64,000 bases of DNA from Nilaparvata lugens. Its lineage: Eukaryota; Arthropoda; Insecta; Hemiptera; Delphacidae. Each line of letters begins with the position of its first letter. Positions within the stretch are counted from its first letter, which is position 1. Positions 1-10,101 of this stretch are shown here, piece by piece. Under the pieces are notes generated by a model that saw only the letters and a program-made list of their open reading frames with translations, was not told the origin of the DNA and ran no database searches. A program made the translations under genes and the position numbers. The DNA is taken from positions 18,827,318-18,891,317 of the forward strand of contig NC_052505.1 of the NCBI RefSeq assembly GCF_014356525.2. Reading direction: 5' to 3'.

Positions 1-194
1 TTCAAAATAATGCAGAAAATCTTGAAAATTGAGATTATATTCTGTTATTTATATTTCTTCATTGTTATAAAAACTATGGCAACGCCACGGAGCTAGGAAG
101 GATAGCGCTATCTGATTTGTCGAATGATAGACAAGGATAGCAACACCAATGTTAATCAATACTGCCTTTATAACGTGGACCTCACTATAGTTTT
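1..194 (-). mobile_element. Family F MITE-like element, truncated by window edge
   Basis: The right end carries the F terminus (TTATAACGTGGACCTCACTA), also found at both ends of the complete copy at 10966-11180. The internal block AGACAAGGATAGC is the reverse complement of the F core. The left terminus lies outside the window. No coding capacity. Assignment rests on comparison with four other copies here. Confidence 0.65.
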
Positions 195-889
195 GCAAAG
201 TCCATACACAGTATATTATAAGTCTAATTACTAACATCGCAAAATAACAAGATAAATGGAAAGTGTCAGCTGTGTCATCTTGATAGATTGAGTAATTAGT
301 GCAATGGAAAATTTTGTTTATTGTTTGTTTCAAATTTTCAAGTCATACTCATAAAAAAATTACACAGTGCTCATTGTTTCTAATCATCATGGACATATTT
401 TAAGGTTCAATTGAAGCAATTATGATACTGTTCATCAATTTTCATTCCACATAATGAACTGTGTCTCAATTACTCTCTCTCTCTCTTTTGGTGGAGAGTT
501 AGTGGGGAGGATATTTTTAATATTCTTTCCGAAGAATCGACAATTATTTGTTGAAACACTGTCGATTTATGAAGTTAGTCTACATCACTCTCCCTCTCTC
601 GCTCTCATAATAATATAAGTTATCTCTCACTTTTTTATAATGCTCTTTGTCTGTCTTAGTCGGCATCACTGATCTCTGAAATCATGTCGATTTTATCAAG
701 CTAGCTTACATTATGCGATAACTTTTTATTCTAGTTCAATGTATTTGGAGCGCATAGTCCACTTGTTTTTGTTTTTTTTTATAATTTGGGAAATATCAAT
801 AGTCTAGTGAGATAGTCTAGCTGGTTTGATTAAAATAGGTTACAGAGTATGACATGCCTGAAACAGAAATTGAAAAAAAGGAAAGTTTA
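195..889. other. AT-rich stretch, no gene seen
   Basis: No supported gene. A short CT run lies near 470-486. At 508-540 a fragment (TATTCTTTCCGAAGAAT) is the reverse complement of the distal end of family G (20127-20160), so it may be a G remnant. Confidence 0.5.
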
Positions 890-1018
890 TTGTGAGAGGT
901 GTTGTGGAGGAGGATGGAGAAGAAGAAGGAGAAGGAGAACATGATGTGGAGGAGGAGGTGTTGAAGAAGAAGAAGAAATAGTAGGAGAATAAGAAGACAG
1001 GAGAAAAAGAAGAAGAAT
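890..1018 (+). repeat. Purine-rich GGA/GAA tract
   Basis: The plus strand is almost all G and A with interrupted GAA and GGA triplets. The minus-strand open frame across it is Leu/Phe/Ser low complexity and not a credible gene. Confidence 0.7.
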
Positions 1019-1453
1019 GTGGCTATTTGGAGCCTGGACGCTGGACCAGGACTACATTCCACTCTGTTACCATCTGCCAAGCTGGATTCTGTACTGTATA
1101 TAAAACAATATTATAGTGTATTTATTATATAATAGTTGATGGTGCTCGTTAGTTGTATGCCTGGCTGGCCTTCTAGTTCAAAACTGACTTGCCTTTCTTT
1201 CTCATTAACTTTACTTCATAAAACTGAATCCAACTCTATTGTTATTGAGTGTCTAAAGGTGCGTACAGATATACGCGCCGCGAACATCATCAATTCACTT
1301 TTAATCTTCTTCCATTTAGATATATATGACTCGAGATTTCTGCTCCAGCATTGTTTTTTCATTAGTTTTTTCATTTTTCAGTGGACTCGCTTACCTTTAT
1401 TTTGAGCACCTATTCCTCTGTTTTCTTCCTTCCCCCCATTTCTCCCTTCCCTT

Positions 1454-1577
1454 TTTTACTTTCCTTGCCCTACTACCATAGGTAATGAAAATATTGCTTT
1501 CCAAAAAAAATTAAGGTACCTCAAATACAAGTTTTCTATACGTTTCAAGGTCCCCTGAGTCCAAAAACATGATTTTT
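1454..1577 (+). mobile_element. Family B fragment (left end)
   Basis: Matches the first ~120 bp of family B (TACTTTCCTTGCCC, then ATTGCTTTCC, AATTAAGGTACC, CAAGGTCCCCTGAGTCC). It lies inside element L1 and stops before the GT-rich part of B. Confidence 0.75.
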
Positions 1578-1710
1578 CCTCATTACTTCTCTTCTATTCG
1601 TTGCCTGCCTATTACATGGGAAACCATAGTTAGCTAGGTATCTTCCCCTTTTTTTCTCTTCTCCAACACACCCAAACACAAAGCCCATGGTTTTTTATAT
1701 TTTTTGTAAC

Positions 1711-2040
1711 ATTTTATTGTGTTTTATTTGCTTCGTAATTCTGTTTTGTCTTGTTTTGTGTGTTTTTAATAAATTGAAATTGAAAAATTGAAATTGGATT
1801 CAGCTGACTATATCTGTATTTTTACAGAAACGGTAAGATACAGTTATAAAAAGCTTGGCATCAGCTGATTAAAAGTTCACTTTTATTGTGTTTTATTTGT
1901 TTCGTAATTCTTTGTAATTTTGTTTTGTCTTGTTTTGTGTGTTTTTAATAAATTGAAATTGAAATCAGCTGACTATATCTGTATTTTTACAGAAACTGTA
2001 AGATACATATATAAAAAGATTGGCATCAGCTGATTAAAAG
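1711..2040 (+). repeat. Two-copy ~168-bp tandem duplication with retroelement-like 3' tail
   Basis: TTTTATTGTGTTTTATTTG starts two successive units that both run through TTTTGTCTTGTTTTGTGTG, AATAAATTGAAATTGAAA and CAGCTGACTATATCTG to GGCATCAGCTGATTAAAAG. AATAAA plus repeated TTGAAA resembles a non-LTR retrotransposon 3' end. The second half of each unit is family L internal sequence, so an L segment carrying an inserted tail was duplicated. Confidence 0.65.
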
Positions 2041-2082
2041 TGAATTGCTCATGTTCGCGGCGCGTAAATCTGTACGCACCTT

Positions 2083-2530
2083 TAGTTTAGTTCATAGTCG
2101 TCGGTTGTGACCTGGCACTAGTTTCATGAAAATTTAGGATTTGCATCGGTTTTAGGTTATCGAGATACTTTGTGTATGGATTTTCTGTATCTGTACAAAG
2201 TGAAATGCGCATCAGGCTGGCCACTAACGATGGGACATGCATGATACACATGTCGGTGATGCATTGTTGTATCATCACAGCGAAAGACTTTAAGCAAAAC
2301 TTTTTGAGGTTAGGTTTTTGTATATTCGATTTCTTTGTTGTTGTTTATTCATTCTTCGCTGCTCTATTTGAGGTTGAATTATTTACAATAATTTGTAATT
2401 TTACAGTGGTTTATTTATTGTTTTTGGTTATTTATTTCATGTTAGAAGCCCCTCGCTGATGACAAAACATGATAATCATGCATGTCCTACCTTCAGTAAA
2501 TCTGTATGTACATTTACACCAGCACAGAAG
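2083..2530. other. No gene or repeat recognised
   Basis: Open frames here are under 100 codons and overlap on both strands without recognisable motifs. I see no internal repeat. Confidence 0.4.
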
Positions 2531-2838
2531 GTTTTTTTTATTTATTTATTTCATTGACAATCACAAATCATAATTTTAATAATATGATTGGGAGAAGAAA
2601 ACTGGCATAGCCCAAAACTGTCATCTCCCAAATAAAAGTTTCAAAAAAGAATGAGGTTAGATTTCACTTTTTACTTCCAAAAATTCAATTTACACTTCCA
2701 AAATAATGACTAAACTAAAAATTTTAAATTTTGATAATTAAAAACAAAAATATTTCACTAAAATCTCTACAAATTGGAAATTTTTGAGTAATTTTGCAAA
2801 ATTTTGAGCCAGAAAAGAAACACAACTTCACTATTACA
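2531..2838 (-). mobile_element. Family C retroelement 3' end-like repeat (C1)
   Basis: Read on the minus strand it ends ...TGTGATTGTCAATGAAATAAATAAATAAA, that is, AATAAA followed by a simple tail, as in non-LTR elements or SINEs. Shared blocks are AATATGATTGGGAGAAG, GCATAGCCCAAAACTGTC and AAATTTTGAGCCAGAAAAG. Close copies are at 7565, 10597 and 20404, all in the same orientation. No coding sequence. Confidence 0.75.
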
Positions 2839-3472
2839 TAATATAATCATAGATAAAGGATAAGCATAAGTGTATATTTCTTGTCTCTGATATAATTCAC
2901 ATACATTTAAATGTATAAATTTAATACCAACCTTAAATAATACAAAACACAGCTGTTTTGTATCTATTGGAATAATATGGCAATTTTGTGTTCATACTAT
3001 TGTTATTAGTTTAACAAGATTATCCGAGGTTTTGAAGTATACCACTTCGGTCAATATTTTCTTGTGATTTTATTTTTTTTTCAATAATAATGCCGATATT
3101 CTGAAATAGATAGTAGTAGTTTTGGTAACGGGGTTTCTTCTTGGATACTGACTGAAATTGATTCAGTATTTTGAATTCAAATTTTGAATCAAAGATTTCA
3201 CCCCATTTTAAACTCACAATATTAATATTCCAGAGACAGGTAGTATAGGGCTTCAGGTTTCCGGTTTTTCTGTGTGCCTGTTTCTCAGTGACTTCTTGTC
3301 GATGTCTATGACTCCTTGGTCGATGTTTTTAATGATTTTAAATTATTAAATCTCATATCTCTGAACTCTGATCTCTGTGACTTCTTGGTCGATGTTTTTA
3401 ATGATTTTATTTTTTTTTTCCATTTATAATGTCGATATTCTGAAACAGGTAGCCGTACTGGGAATGGAGTGG
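2839..3472. other. AT-rich, no gene; internal duplication
   Basis: TCGATGTTTTTAATGATTTT occurs at about 3322 and 3390, and a block ending ATGTCGATATTCTGAAA recurs in diverged form, so the segment holds a degenerate local duplication. No gene recognised. Confidence 0.4.
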
Positions 3473-3690
3473 ATAATATCTCATATGTGTATGCTAAGCT
3501 AATTCCTGATTTTATATTAAATTATGAAATATGCTCCTGTTTGCAGACAAAGTTCACTCTTTAGCAAACAGTATTGTATTCATTGACTGTACACTACACT
3601 GTTTTTGATGAATTCAATTTTTAATTATTGTTATTCTGTAATCCTACATTTATCATTGAATAAAGATTCATTTATTTATTAAATAAATGA
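3473..3690 (+). mobile_element. Family Q non-LTR retroelement 3' UTR (Q1)
   Basis: Shares with 41650-41878 the blocks GATATGCTCCTG-like, TTTGCAGACAAAGTTCACTC, TTTAGCAAACAGTATTGTAT and TTATTGTTATTCTGTAAT, ending GAATAAAGAT plus a TTTATT tail. The second copy is preceded by a reverse transcriptase C-terminal remnant, which identifies this as a LINE 3' UTR. The copy is 5'-truncated. Confidence 0.7.
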
Positions 3691-3739
3691 GCGCTCAGGT
3701 TTTTAACCTTTTCAAGGACTTTCCGTATTTAATAATAAT

Positions 3740-3842
3740 ACTATTTTACTTCTAACTTATTCTGTTAAGTGTCAATTGTATTTATGTAATTATACATTCA
3801 TGTATGCATTGTATGAAGGAAAAATAAACTATTGATTGATTT
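3740..3842 (+). mobile_element. Retroelement-like 3' tail
   Basis: Ends AAAATAAACTATTGATTGATT: a polyadenylation-like signal plus a short TTGA repeat, the pattern of several LINE-like ends here. The reverse complement of family G has a similar tail. Only the terminus is recognisable. Confidence 0.4.
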
Positions 3843-4620
3843 TAAATAAAAAAACGTGGAACGTGGATTCTGACTATAATGGAATTCAAATTTTGAATAA
3901 TAAATTTCATTCCATTTTAAACTCACAATATTCCAGAGACAGGTAGTATCGAGCTTGAGCTTTCCAGTTATTCTTTGTGCCTGTAGTTATTATTATTTTG
4001 GGCTGCTGGCCTTGTCTGCTGTTGAGACCGACGTCGAGGTCTTTGCCTCTGTTCTATTTCTGTCTCACTCAGCACTCAGGTCACTCTGTGGCTCTTTCTC
4101 TCCTCTGCTGCTTTGTGCACGAATTTCTGCCGGACATAGCCATTTGGGACCAATCCAAATTGGATAAAATTAGATTATCTTGTGCTTGTGGCTGATTGTA
4201 CTACTGAATAAATACTTTGGTATCAGATACCACAAGTTGTCGATCGAGTGCTAAAGGCTAATTTATTGTACTTCCTACAAATTACTATTTTGTTTAATTT
4301 GTGAAGCTCTGCAAACTTAAAAATACATACTTTCAATTTTATATTACAAATTTAATATTTTAATCAAAGTTACTAAAACAAGACTGCCATTAGTAAAAAA
4401 ATTAAAAATTAATTAGTCTATTTACTTTACTGCCATTGAATTGGGTCTGGTAGAAAATTCTCACTAGATGTCCAATAGAGAAAACTGGACAAAATTGAAT
4501 ATTCATTTAATTATAGTGGCAGAGACTTCACCATAGTGAAAAGAGAGAGGTGTCCCATGATAAATGGCGTTTATGCTTCAATTTTCAATGTTAACTCAAG
4601 CCGATAGTCCTAGTAGTTGT
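3843..4620. other. No gene recognised
   Basis: Two overlapping short frames near 3955-4195 lack known motifs. TATTCCAGAGACAGGTAGTA occurs at 3929 and, almost identically, at 3226, so part of this stretch duplicates the region near 3200. Confidence 0.4.
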
Positions 4621-4755
4621 TTTTACTTTCCTTGCCCTATTACCATAGTTAAGGGAAGTATTGCTTTCCGAAAAAAATTAAGTTACCCAAATTTCTATAC
4701 ATTTCAAGGTCCCCTGAGTCCAAAAAACTGGTTTTTGGGCATTGGTCTGTATGTC

Positions 4756-4803
<48 letters not shown>

Positions 4804-5328
4804 AGTGTATGTGCTTCTGTGTACACGATATCTCATCTCCCAATTGACAGAATGACTTGAAATTTGGAACGTAAGGTCCTTACAATATAAGGATCCGACA
4901 CGAACAATTTCGATCAAATGCGATTCAAGATGGCGGCTAAAATGGCGAAAATGTTGTCAAAAACAGGGTTTCTCAATTATCAGGCTTCAGATACAATTTA
5001 AACAAAAAATTCCAAATGGAAAAGATTGAGCATGAAAATCTCTACAATTAATACTCAGTAACATTTTCACCTAAAATTTAAAATAAGCTCGTAATTCAAG
5101 AAAATGTTTTTATTTCAATTGCAAAGTGTTGGCAACTGTTGATTCCATTAAATCATTCACTATGTAAAGATAGCAGACCTCGTGTGTATCCAGCGTTATT
5201 GTCCTGTCACCAGCTGGCTCAGATCTTTGAATTTTGAATAGTAGTAGAATTGAGATGCGCGGGAACACTAGCGTCAGGTGATCAATTTTAATAACGGCAA
5301 GGAAAGTTGTGTGAGTGCGCCACATTAG
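4621..5328 (+). mobile_element. Family B element (B1)
   Basis: Starts TTTTACTTTCCTTGCCC and ends GGCAAGGAAAGTTGTGTGAG, so the ends hold a 12-bp inverted match (ACTTTCCTTGCC / GGCAAGGAAAGT). It contains the GT microsatellite and the conserved blocks GATCCGACACGAACAATTTC and CACCAGCTGGCTCA. The middle part carrying the short open frame of other copies is deleted. Family A starts immediately after it. Confidence 0.8.
4756..4800 (+). repeat. (GT)n microsatellite inside B1
   Basis: Uninterrupted GT dinucleotides of about 45 bp. Other B copies have CA/GT repeats of different length at the same internal position. Confidence 0.9.
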
Positions 5329-5329
5329 A

Positions 5330-5677
5330 TTTTTAAATGTTTAGATGTTGCAGATTTACGGCGAAACGCGGTAATAGATTTTCAATAAAATTTGACAGGT
5401 ATGTTCCTTTTTTAATTGCGCGTCGACGTATATACAAGGTTTTTGGAAATTTTGCATTTCAAGGATAATATAAAAGGAAAAAGGAGCCTCCTCCATACGC
5501 CAATATTAGAGTAAAAATCAGACTATAGAATTATTCATCATAAATCAGCTGACAAGTGATTACACAGGTGTGTGGAGAAGCCAGTCTATTGCTGTATTTC
5601 CAGAAGGTCTATAGTTTCAATCAGGTACTTGTGGATGAGAATACTGCGTGAGGTCCACTGTCCACAGAACTACTAGT
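5330..5677 (+). mobile_element. Family A element, 5' truncated (A6)
   Basis: Matches family A from its GTTGCGCATTTACGG-type block through GACAGGTATGTTCC, TTGCGCGTCGACGTATATAC and GCCTCC to the terminus CACAGAACTACTAGT. It lacks the TTGACCGAGCGAAG start and abuts B1. Confidence 0.8.
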
Positions 5678-6249
5678 CAATTGCTCATATATTGTGTAAA
5701 TTGTTTGCCATGAATAAAGTAAAGTAATGAGATGACAAATTTTCGTCAACTTAACCCAGTTCAGATAAAACAAGAACCATTAGTCATTGACCAAATTGTG
5801 TTTAAATAATTGTTTGCCATGAATGAAATGAACGCAAACATGTCGTAGAGTGTTTTGTTAGCAAGGAGTGCTTTTTATTGGAAGTGCCAAGATCTCCCAG
5901 CTTTCAGCATTTTTTATTGACTGAATAGATTTATAGTGGTGTGTGGGGTGAAGGCTATTGGCAAGGTTGGCCTAATTCTTTGCACGAGAGAGAGTGAGAG
6001 AGAATGATGTTAGATGGGGCTGTAGTTGGTGTGGGAGAAGGACAGAAAACAGGGCAGAGTCGAATTGTGGAGGAGGAGTGCTTCCCTTATAGGAGGTGGA
6101 AGGAAGGAGTACAGGAAGAATAGAAAAATAAGTGGGAAGGAAAAGAGAAAAAGGAGAAGAGAAAGAGTTGATGGTGAGGAGGATGAGGAAGAGGTGATAA
6201 AAAAGGAGATTATATGGATAATATTATGGGGGTGACAGTAAGGAATATG
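5678..6249. other. No gene recognised; purine-rich right part
   Basis: TGTTTGCCATGAAT occurs twice (about 5703 and 5812). From 5990 the sequence becomes GA-rich and grades into the purine tract. The open frame at 6026-6235 is Lys/Arg/Glu low complexity. Confidence 0.4.
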
Positions 6250-7036
6250 GACGGGGAGGGAAAAATTAAAGAAGAAGGAGAAGATGATGATGAAAAAAGA
6301 TGATGATGAAGATGATGATGATGATGATGATGATGAAGAAGAAGATGATGATGAAAAAAGATGATGATGAAGATGAGGAAAAATTTAAAGAAGAAGGAGA
6401 AGAAGATGATGAAGAAGAAGATGATGATGAAGATGAGGAAAAATTTAAAGAAGAAGGAGAAGAAGATGATGATGAAGAAGAAGATGATGATGAAGATGAG
6501 GAAAAATTTAAAGGAGAAGAAGATGATGATGAAGATGATGATGATGATGAGGAAAAATTTAAAGTAGAAGGAGAAGAAGATGATGATGAATAAGAAGATG
6601 ATGATGAAGAAGAAGAAGAGAGAAGAAGAAGATGATGATGAAAAAAGATGATGATGATGATGAGGAGAAAATTGAAGAAGAAGGAGAAGAAGATGGTTAT
6701 GAAGAAGAGGAAGAAGAAGAAGATGATGATGATGATGAAGAAGATGACGAAGAAGAAAAAGAGAACAAGAAGATGATGATGATGAAGAAGATGACGAAGA
6801 AGAAAAGAGAGAACAAGAAGATGATGATGATGAAGAAGATGACGAAGAAGAAAAGAGAGAAGAAGAAGATGATGATGATGAAGAAGATGACGAAGAAGAA
6901 AAGAGAAAACAAGAAGATGATGATGATGAAGAAGATGACGAAGAAGAAAAGAGAGAGAAGAAGAAGAAGAAGAAGAAGAAGAGAAGAAGAAGAAGAAGAA
7001 GAAGAAGAAGAAGAAGAAGAAGAAGAAGAAGAAGAT
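6250..7036 (+). repeat. Compound GAT/GAA purine tract with two higher-order repeats
   Basis: Nearly 800 bp of GAA, GAT and GGA triplets. About four ~60-bp units (6361-6590) share GATGAGGAAAAATTTAAAG. About five 48-bp units (6721-6960) share GAAGAAGATGACGAAGAAG. It closes in pure GAA/AGA triplets. Opposed open frames (acidic/lysine on plus, Leu/Ser/Phe on minus) are repeat artefacts. Confidence 0.9.
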
Positions 7037-7334
7037 GTAGACCAATAAGGGGTCGAAGAAGGAGTATAGGTCAGAATAATAAATCTGGGTGATTTTCACC
7101 CACTTTTTAGGTCAACAGCCACTTTTCTTCTTCCACAACACTTGACTACGCTGGAGAAAAGGGGTTCCAGTATTGGGTGGTAAAGAAGTGAAGTAGGACA
7201 TGGGAAGATGAAGAGGAAGAAGTAAAATAAATGTTGGTACGGAGGAGGTAGTGGGAAGGAGAGAAGAAGGAATAGCAACAGATGATGAAAAGGAGAAAGA
7301 TGTAAATGGAGAAACAGGCTATGGAAAGGAGGAG

Positions 7335-7460
7335 ATTATTATTATTATTCATTATTTTTTTATTCATTCGTGGATACAATAATTACAAATCATATAAATA
7401 TGATTGGGAAAGAATAACAGCCACTGCCCGAAACTATTCTATCCCCAAATTTTGATACTG
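7335..7460 (-). mobile_element. Diverged family C-related 3' end (C5)
   Basis: Shares with family C the order simple tail, ACAAATCATATAAATATGAT, GGGA-AGA, GCCC-AAACT, but is clearly diverged. It resembles 41945-42125 more closely. Same orientation as the other C copies. Confidence 0.55.
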
Positions 7461-7564
7461 AATAACATGTCCAAGAACTAGGTTATGGAAGGAAAATTAG
7501 AAAAAAACCGAGGGATGAAATTGATATTATTTCATATCTGTTTCTCAAACATTCCATAAGAGTG

Positions 7565-7862
7565 TTTATTTATTTATTTATTTTATTTACAATCACAAAT
7601 CATAATTAAATAAATATGATTGGGAGAAGACAACAGGCATAGCCCAAAATTGTCTTCTCCTAAATTTTTACAAATAAAAGTTTCCAAAAAGATTGAGGTT
7701 AGATTTTACTTTTCACTTCAAAAAGTCTAATTTACACTTCAAAACTAATGACTGAACAAAAAATTTTAAATTTTGATATTTCAAAACTAATGAACAACAA
7801 AAAAATTTCATTCAAATCTCTACAAATTGGAAATTATACAAAATTTTGAGCCAGAAAAGTAC
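7565..7862 (-). mobile_element. Family C retroelement 3' end-like repeat (C2)
   Basis: Near full match to C1: TTTATTTATTTATTTTATTT tail, AATATGATTGGGAGAAGAC, GCATAGCCCAAAATTGTC, AAATTTTGAGCCAGAAAAG. No coding sequence. Confidence 0.75.
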
Positions 7863-7926
7863 AAATGAAGAAGAAATTCAATTATAGTATAGAAATTACT
7901 ATATTAATTGAAATTCTTCTTTGAGG

Positions 7927-8060
7927 ACCCTTTTTCATAATATTTTACATAAAAGCAACTAGTTCCTATCACTCATGTCATTCTCAAATGTCAAAATCAT
8001 TTTGAAAATGGCATGAGTGCTCGAAACTAGTTATGTCTATGTATAATATTATGAAAGGGT
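7927..8060. mobile_element. 134-bp inverted-repeat element (MITE-like)
   Basis: Ends ACCCTTTTTCATAATATT and AATATTATGAAAGGGT are complementary. Inward, AACTAGTTCC / CGAAACTAGTT and ACTCATGTCATT / AATGGCATGAGT continue the pairing to a short loop near 7990-8000. No obvious target duplication. Confidence 0.7.
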
Positions 8061-8475
8061 ACTAGAAACTATTTTTAAAATAATTGAACAATTCAAGGAG
8101 CTCTATTGAAATACTCTATTACAAGAAGAAATCCGTTTCTCTTTGAATAAAATACAGGCAGCAATTCAATTCAATAAAGTTATGTGTATTGTCATGATGT
8201 CAAGAAATATAGAAGAGTGGATTTCATCATTATTCCTTGATACAATTGCAAAATATTCCATGTACTTTTCAATCAACTTGAAACAGTACTTGAAAATGTC
8301 AATGTCAATAACAAAGCCTGACAAGTTTTCTCATTAACGTCTGTACTGGTTAGGGTCGCAACAATATTGAGCCATTTCATCAACTACAATAACTAACTGT
8401 ACTCGAACCATTGACTTTCGTGCAATACTGTCAAAAATGTTTTTTCTTTTTATTCGACTATTGATAGTGTCAATC
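8061..8475. other. No gene or repeat recognised
   Basis: Two opposing short frames (8143-8337 plus, 8334-8618 minus) have no recognisable motif. Confidence 0.4.
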
Positions 8476-8670
8476 TCCGAATAGAATGTTCTCGAATCCA
8501 TTTTGACTCCAATCCAGTTCAATTGTTTATCGAGTATCAAATAGTGTTTTACTGTTAAACTTTCAACATAGTTTTTTGGAATCCAACTTGACTGCAATCC
8601 AAACCAATTGTTTATCAAATAGTGTTTTAACTAATAATCATACTTTTCTCGAATCAAACTTGACTCTAAT
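8476..8670 (+). repeat. Degenerate ~90-bp tandem repeat
   Basis: TCGAATCCATTTTGACTCCA, GGAATCCAACTTGACTGCAA and TCGAATCAAACTTGACTCTA begin three successive diverged units. The first two share CAATTGTTTATC and CAAATAGTGTTTTA. Confidence 0.6.
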
Positions 8671-8788
8671 ATTGACTAGATTCCGCTTCACTTGAGTCTC
8701 ATCTCCTACAACGGCAATGTAATCATATAATAATAATTGAATGAAAAATACTAAGAAATTGTAAAAAAACACTGATTTATTGATAATT

Positions 8789-8828
8789 AGAAAGACCGGT
8801 TTCGGTTATTACACCATTGTCAATCTCT
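8789..8828 (-). ncRNA. Hammerhead-ribozyme-like motif (left arm of P1)
   Basis: Minus strand: stem I half AGAGA, core TTGACAA, stem II TGGT...AACC, then GAAAC-CG-GTC and the other stem I half TTTCT. GAAAC-NN-GUC matches type I hammerheads with a 2-bp stem III and dinucleotide loop. The core differs from consensus CUGANGA at two catalytic positions, so it is predicted inactive. Confidence 0.35.
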
Positions 8829-8856
8829 GATAAACTGGAAGATATCAGAGTTTATC

Positions 8857-8896
8857 AGAGATTGACAATGGTGTAATAACCGAAACCGGTCTTTCT
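8857..8896 (+). ncRNA. Hammerhead-ribozyme-like motif (right arm of P1)
   Basis: Mirror copy of 8789-8828: AGAGA, TTGACAA, a 3-bp stem II (GGT/ACC), GAAACCGGTC, TTTCT. Stem I can form five pairs including one G-U. Same two core substitutions. Confidence 0.35.
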
Positions 8897-8949
8897 AATT
8901 ATCAATAAATCAGTGTTTTTTGACAATTTCTTAGTCTTTTTCATTCAAT

Positions 8950-9355
8950 ATGAATAATTACCACAATATCAACTTCTTAACCTAACAAAAAGTAATAATA
9001 ATAACTTTATCCCGCAAAAAAGCATAAACAATAATTACAGAAAATGTAAAAAATGAAATAATATGTTGGCAATAGAAGTAAAAATAAAAATAATATGTAT
9101 AGATCATGCAGTACCTATTTCAAAATACAAACAGCCTCTATTAAAATAAACATAAAAATTAACAGAATAGCAAAAGTAAAGGAAAATGAGTAAAACAGAT
9201 GAACAAAAATGCAAGAATAAAGTGGCTGATTATTCAATAATTATAAAAAACAATATATCTAATAATAAGAAAGAAAAACTGTATTATGTTACAGTTTATT
9301 ATGTTAAACTGTAAAACGTTATGTTATAAACATAACGACAGAACATGCCATTGCA
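8950..9355. other. A-rich stretch, no gene
   Basis: Very AT-rich with scattered AATAATAATA runs. GTTATGTTA / TAACATAAC occurs around 9288-9330 as a weak hairpin. Nothing else recognised. Confidence 0.4.
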
Positions 9356-9835
9356 CCAATAAATCTTAGCAAAAATAATTCTGTATGCAAATAATTTCAC
9401 GAGAAATTAGTGGTAATTATTATTAGACATAATTAGAAATTATGTCCGCATACAGGAGCACCAGAAAAGAGAAAAATATCTTTACAATATACTATGAAAA
9501 TTAATTTTCAAATCAAAATAAGATAGAAACAACCCTCATGTCGTGTCAAATTGACTCGGGTCTTATCTGCCATAACATCAATTCAATCCAATTGACTCGT
9601 CTTTATATATCAATAAATTTTAGCGAAAATAATTCTGTATGCAAATAATTTCACGAGAAATTATATCCGAATACAGGAGCATCAGTAAAGAGAAAAATAT
9701 CTTAACAATAAATATACTATGTTTTGGAAATTAATTTTCAAATCAAAATAAAATAGAAACAACCCTCATGTCGTGTCAAATTGACTCGGGTCTTATCTGC
9801 CATAACAACAATTTAATCCAATTGACTAGAGTCTC
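9356..9835 (+). repeat. ~240-bp tandem duplication
   Basis: Two units share ATAATTCTGTATGCAAATAA, TTTCACGAGAAATTA, ATACAGGAGCA, AACAACCCTCATGTCGTGTC and AAATTGACTCGGGTCTTATC. The first has a small internal insertion (GGTAATTATTATTAGACATA). The block GTCTTATCTGCCATA is repeated again just beyond 9845. Confidence 0.8.
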
Positions 9836-10101
9836 CTAGACTGGAGTCTTATCTGCCATATCAGCAATGCAGTTTGGACGACTCGGAATCATGCAACTCT
9901 ATCAACCTTTGTCTCTAAGTAAGCTTCAAAGCAACAACAATAGCTGTCAGCTGTTTGATTGATAAAGGACCGTGAATATTGACCGAGCCTGTGTATAGTG
10001 ACTGTGTGTGACTGACACTAGTGCAGGCTCTTTTCTCCCTATAAAATCCATTTTCTCCCTTCAACCCTTCAGGGACTATGTACTACTTGTTTGCTCAATA
10101 T

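Larger units (their letters stand above)
1256..2082. mobile_element. Family L inverted-repeat element enlarged by nested sequence
   Basis: Ends AAGGTGCGTACAGAT and ATCTGTACGCACCTT are inverted repeats, flanked by TA on both sides (1254-1255, 2083-2084), a Tc1/mariner-type target duplication. Subterminal CGCGCCGCGAACAT pairs with ATGTTCGCGGCGCG. A compact 167-bp relative is at 34488-34654. This copy is 827 bp because it holds a family B fragment and a duplicated retroelement 3' end. No transposase. Confidence 0.75.
8736..8949. mobile_element. Family P palindromic element (P1)
   Basis: Two ~100-bp arms (8736-8835, 8850-8949) are near-perfect reverse complements around a 14-bp spacer. Each arm has CTAAGAAATTGT, CACTGATTTATTGATAATTA and GACCGGTTTCGG. 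The right flank (AATTACCACAATATCAACTTC) is shared with 32221 and 38381, so the family extends beyond the palindrome. Head-to-head copies with hammerhead-like motifs suggest a Penelope-like retroelement origin; that is inference, as no coding sequence remains. Confidence 0.7.

Noticed and set aside
2172..2459. 95-codon plus frame with hydrophobic C-terminus
   Set aside because: AT-rich sequence encodes Phe/Leu/Ile by composition; no signal or family motif.
4564..4917. Frames over the GT repeat in B1
   Set aside because: Repeat translation joined to family B sequence; no conserved frame in other copies.
6266..7099. 277-codon minus frame and acidic plus frames
   Set aside because: Translation of GAA/GAT triplets; opposing frames are equally open, showing repeat origin.
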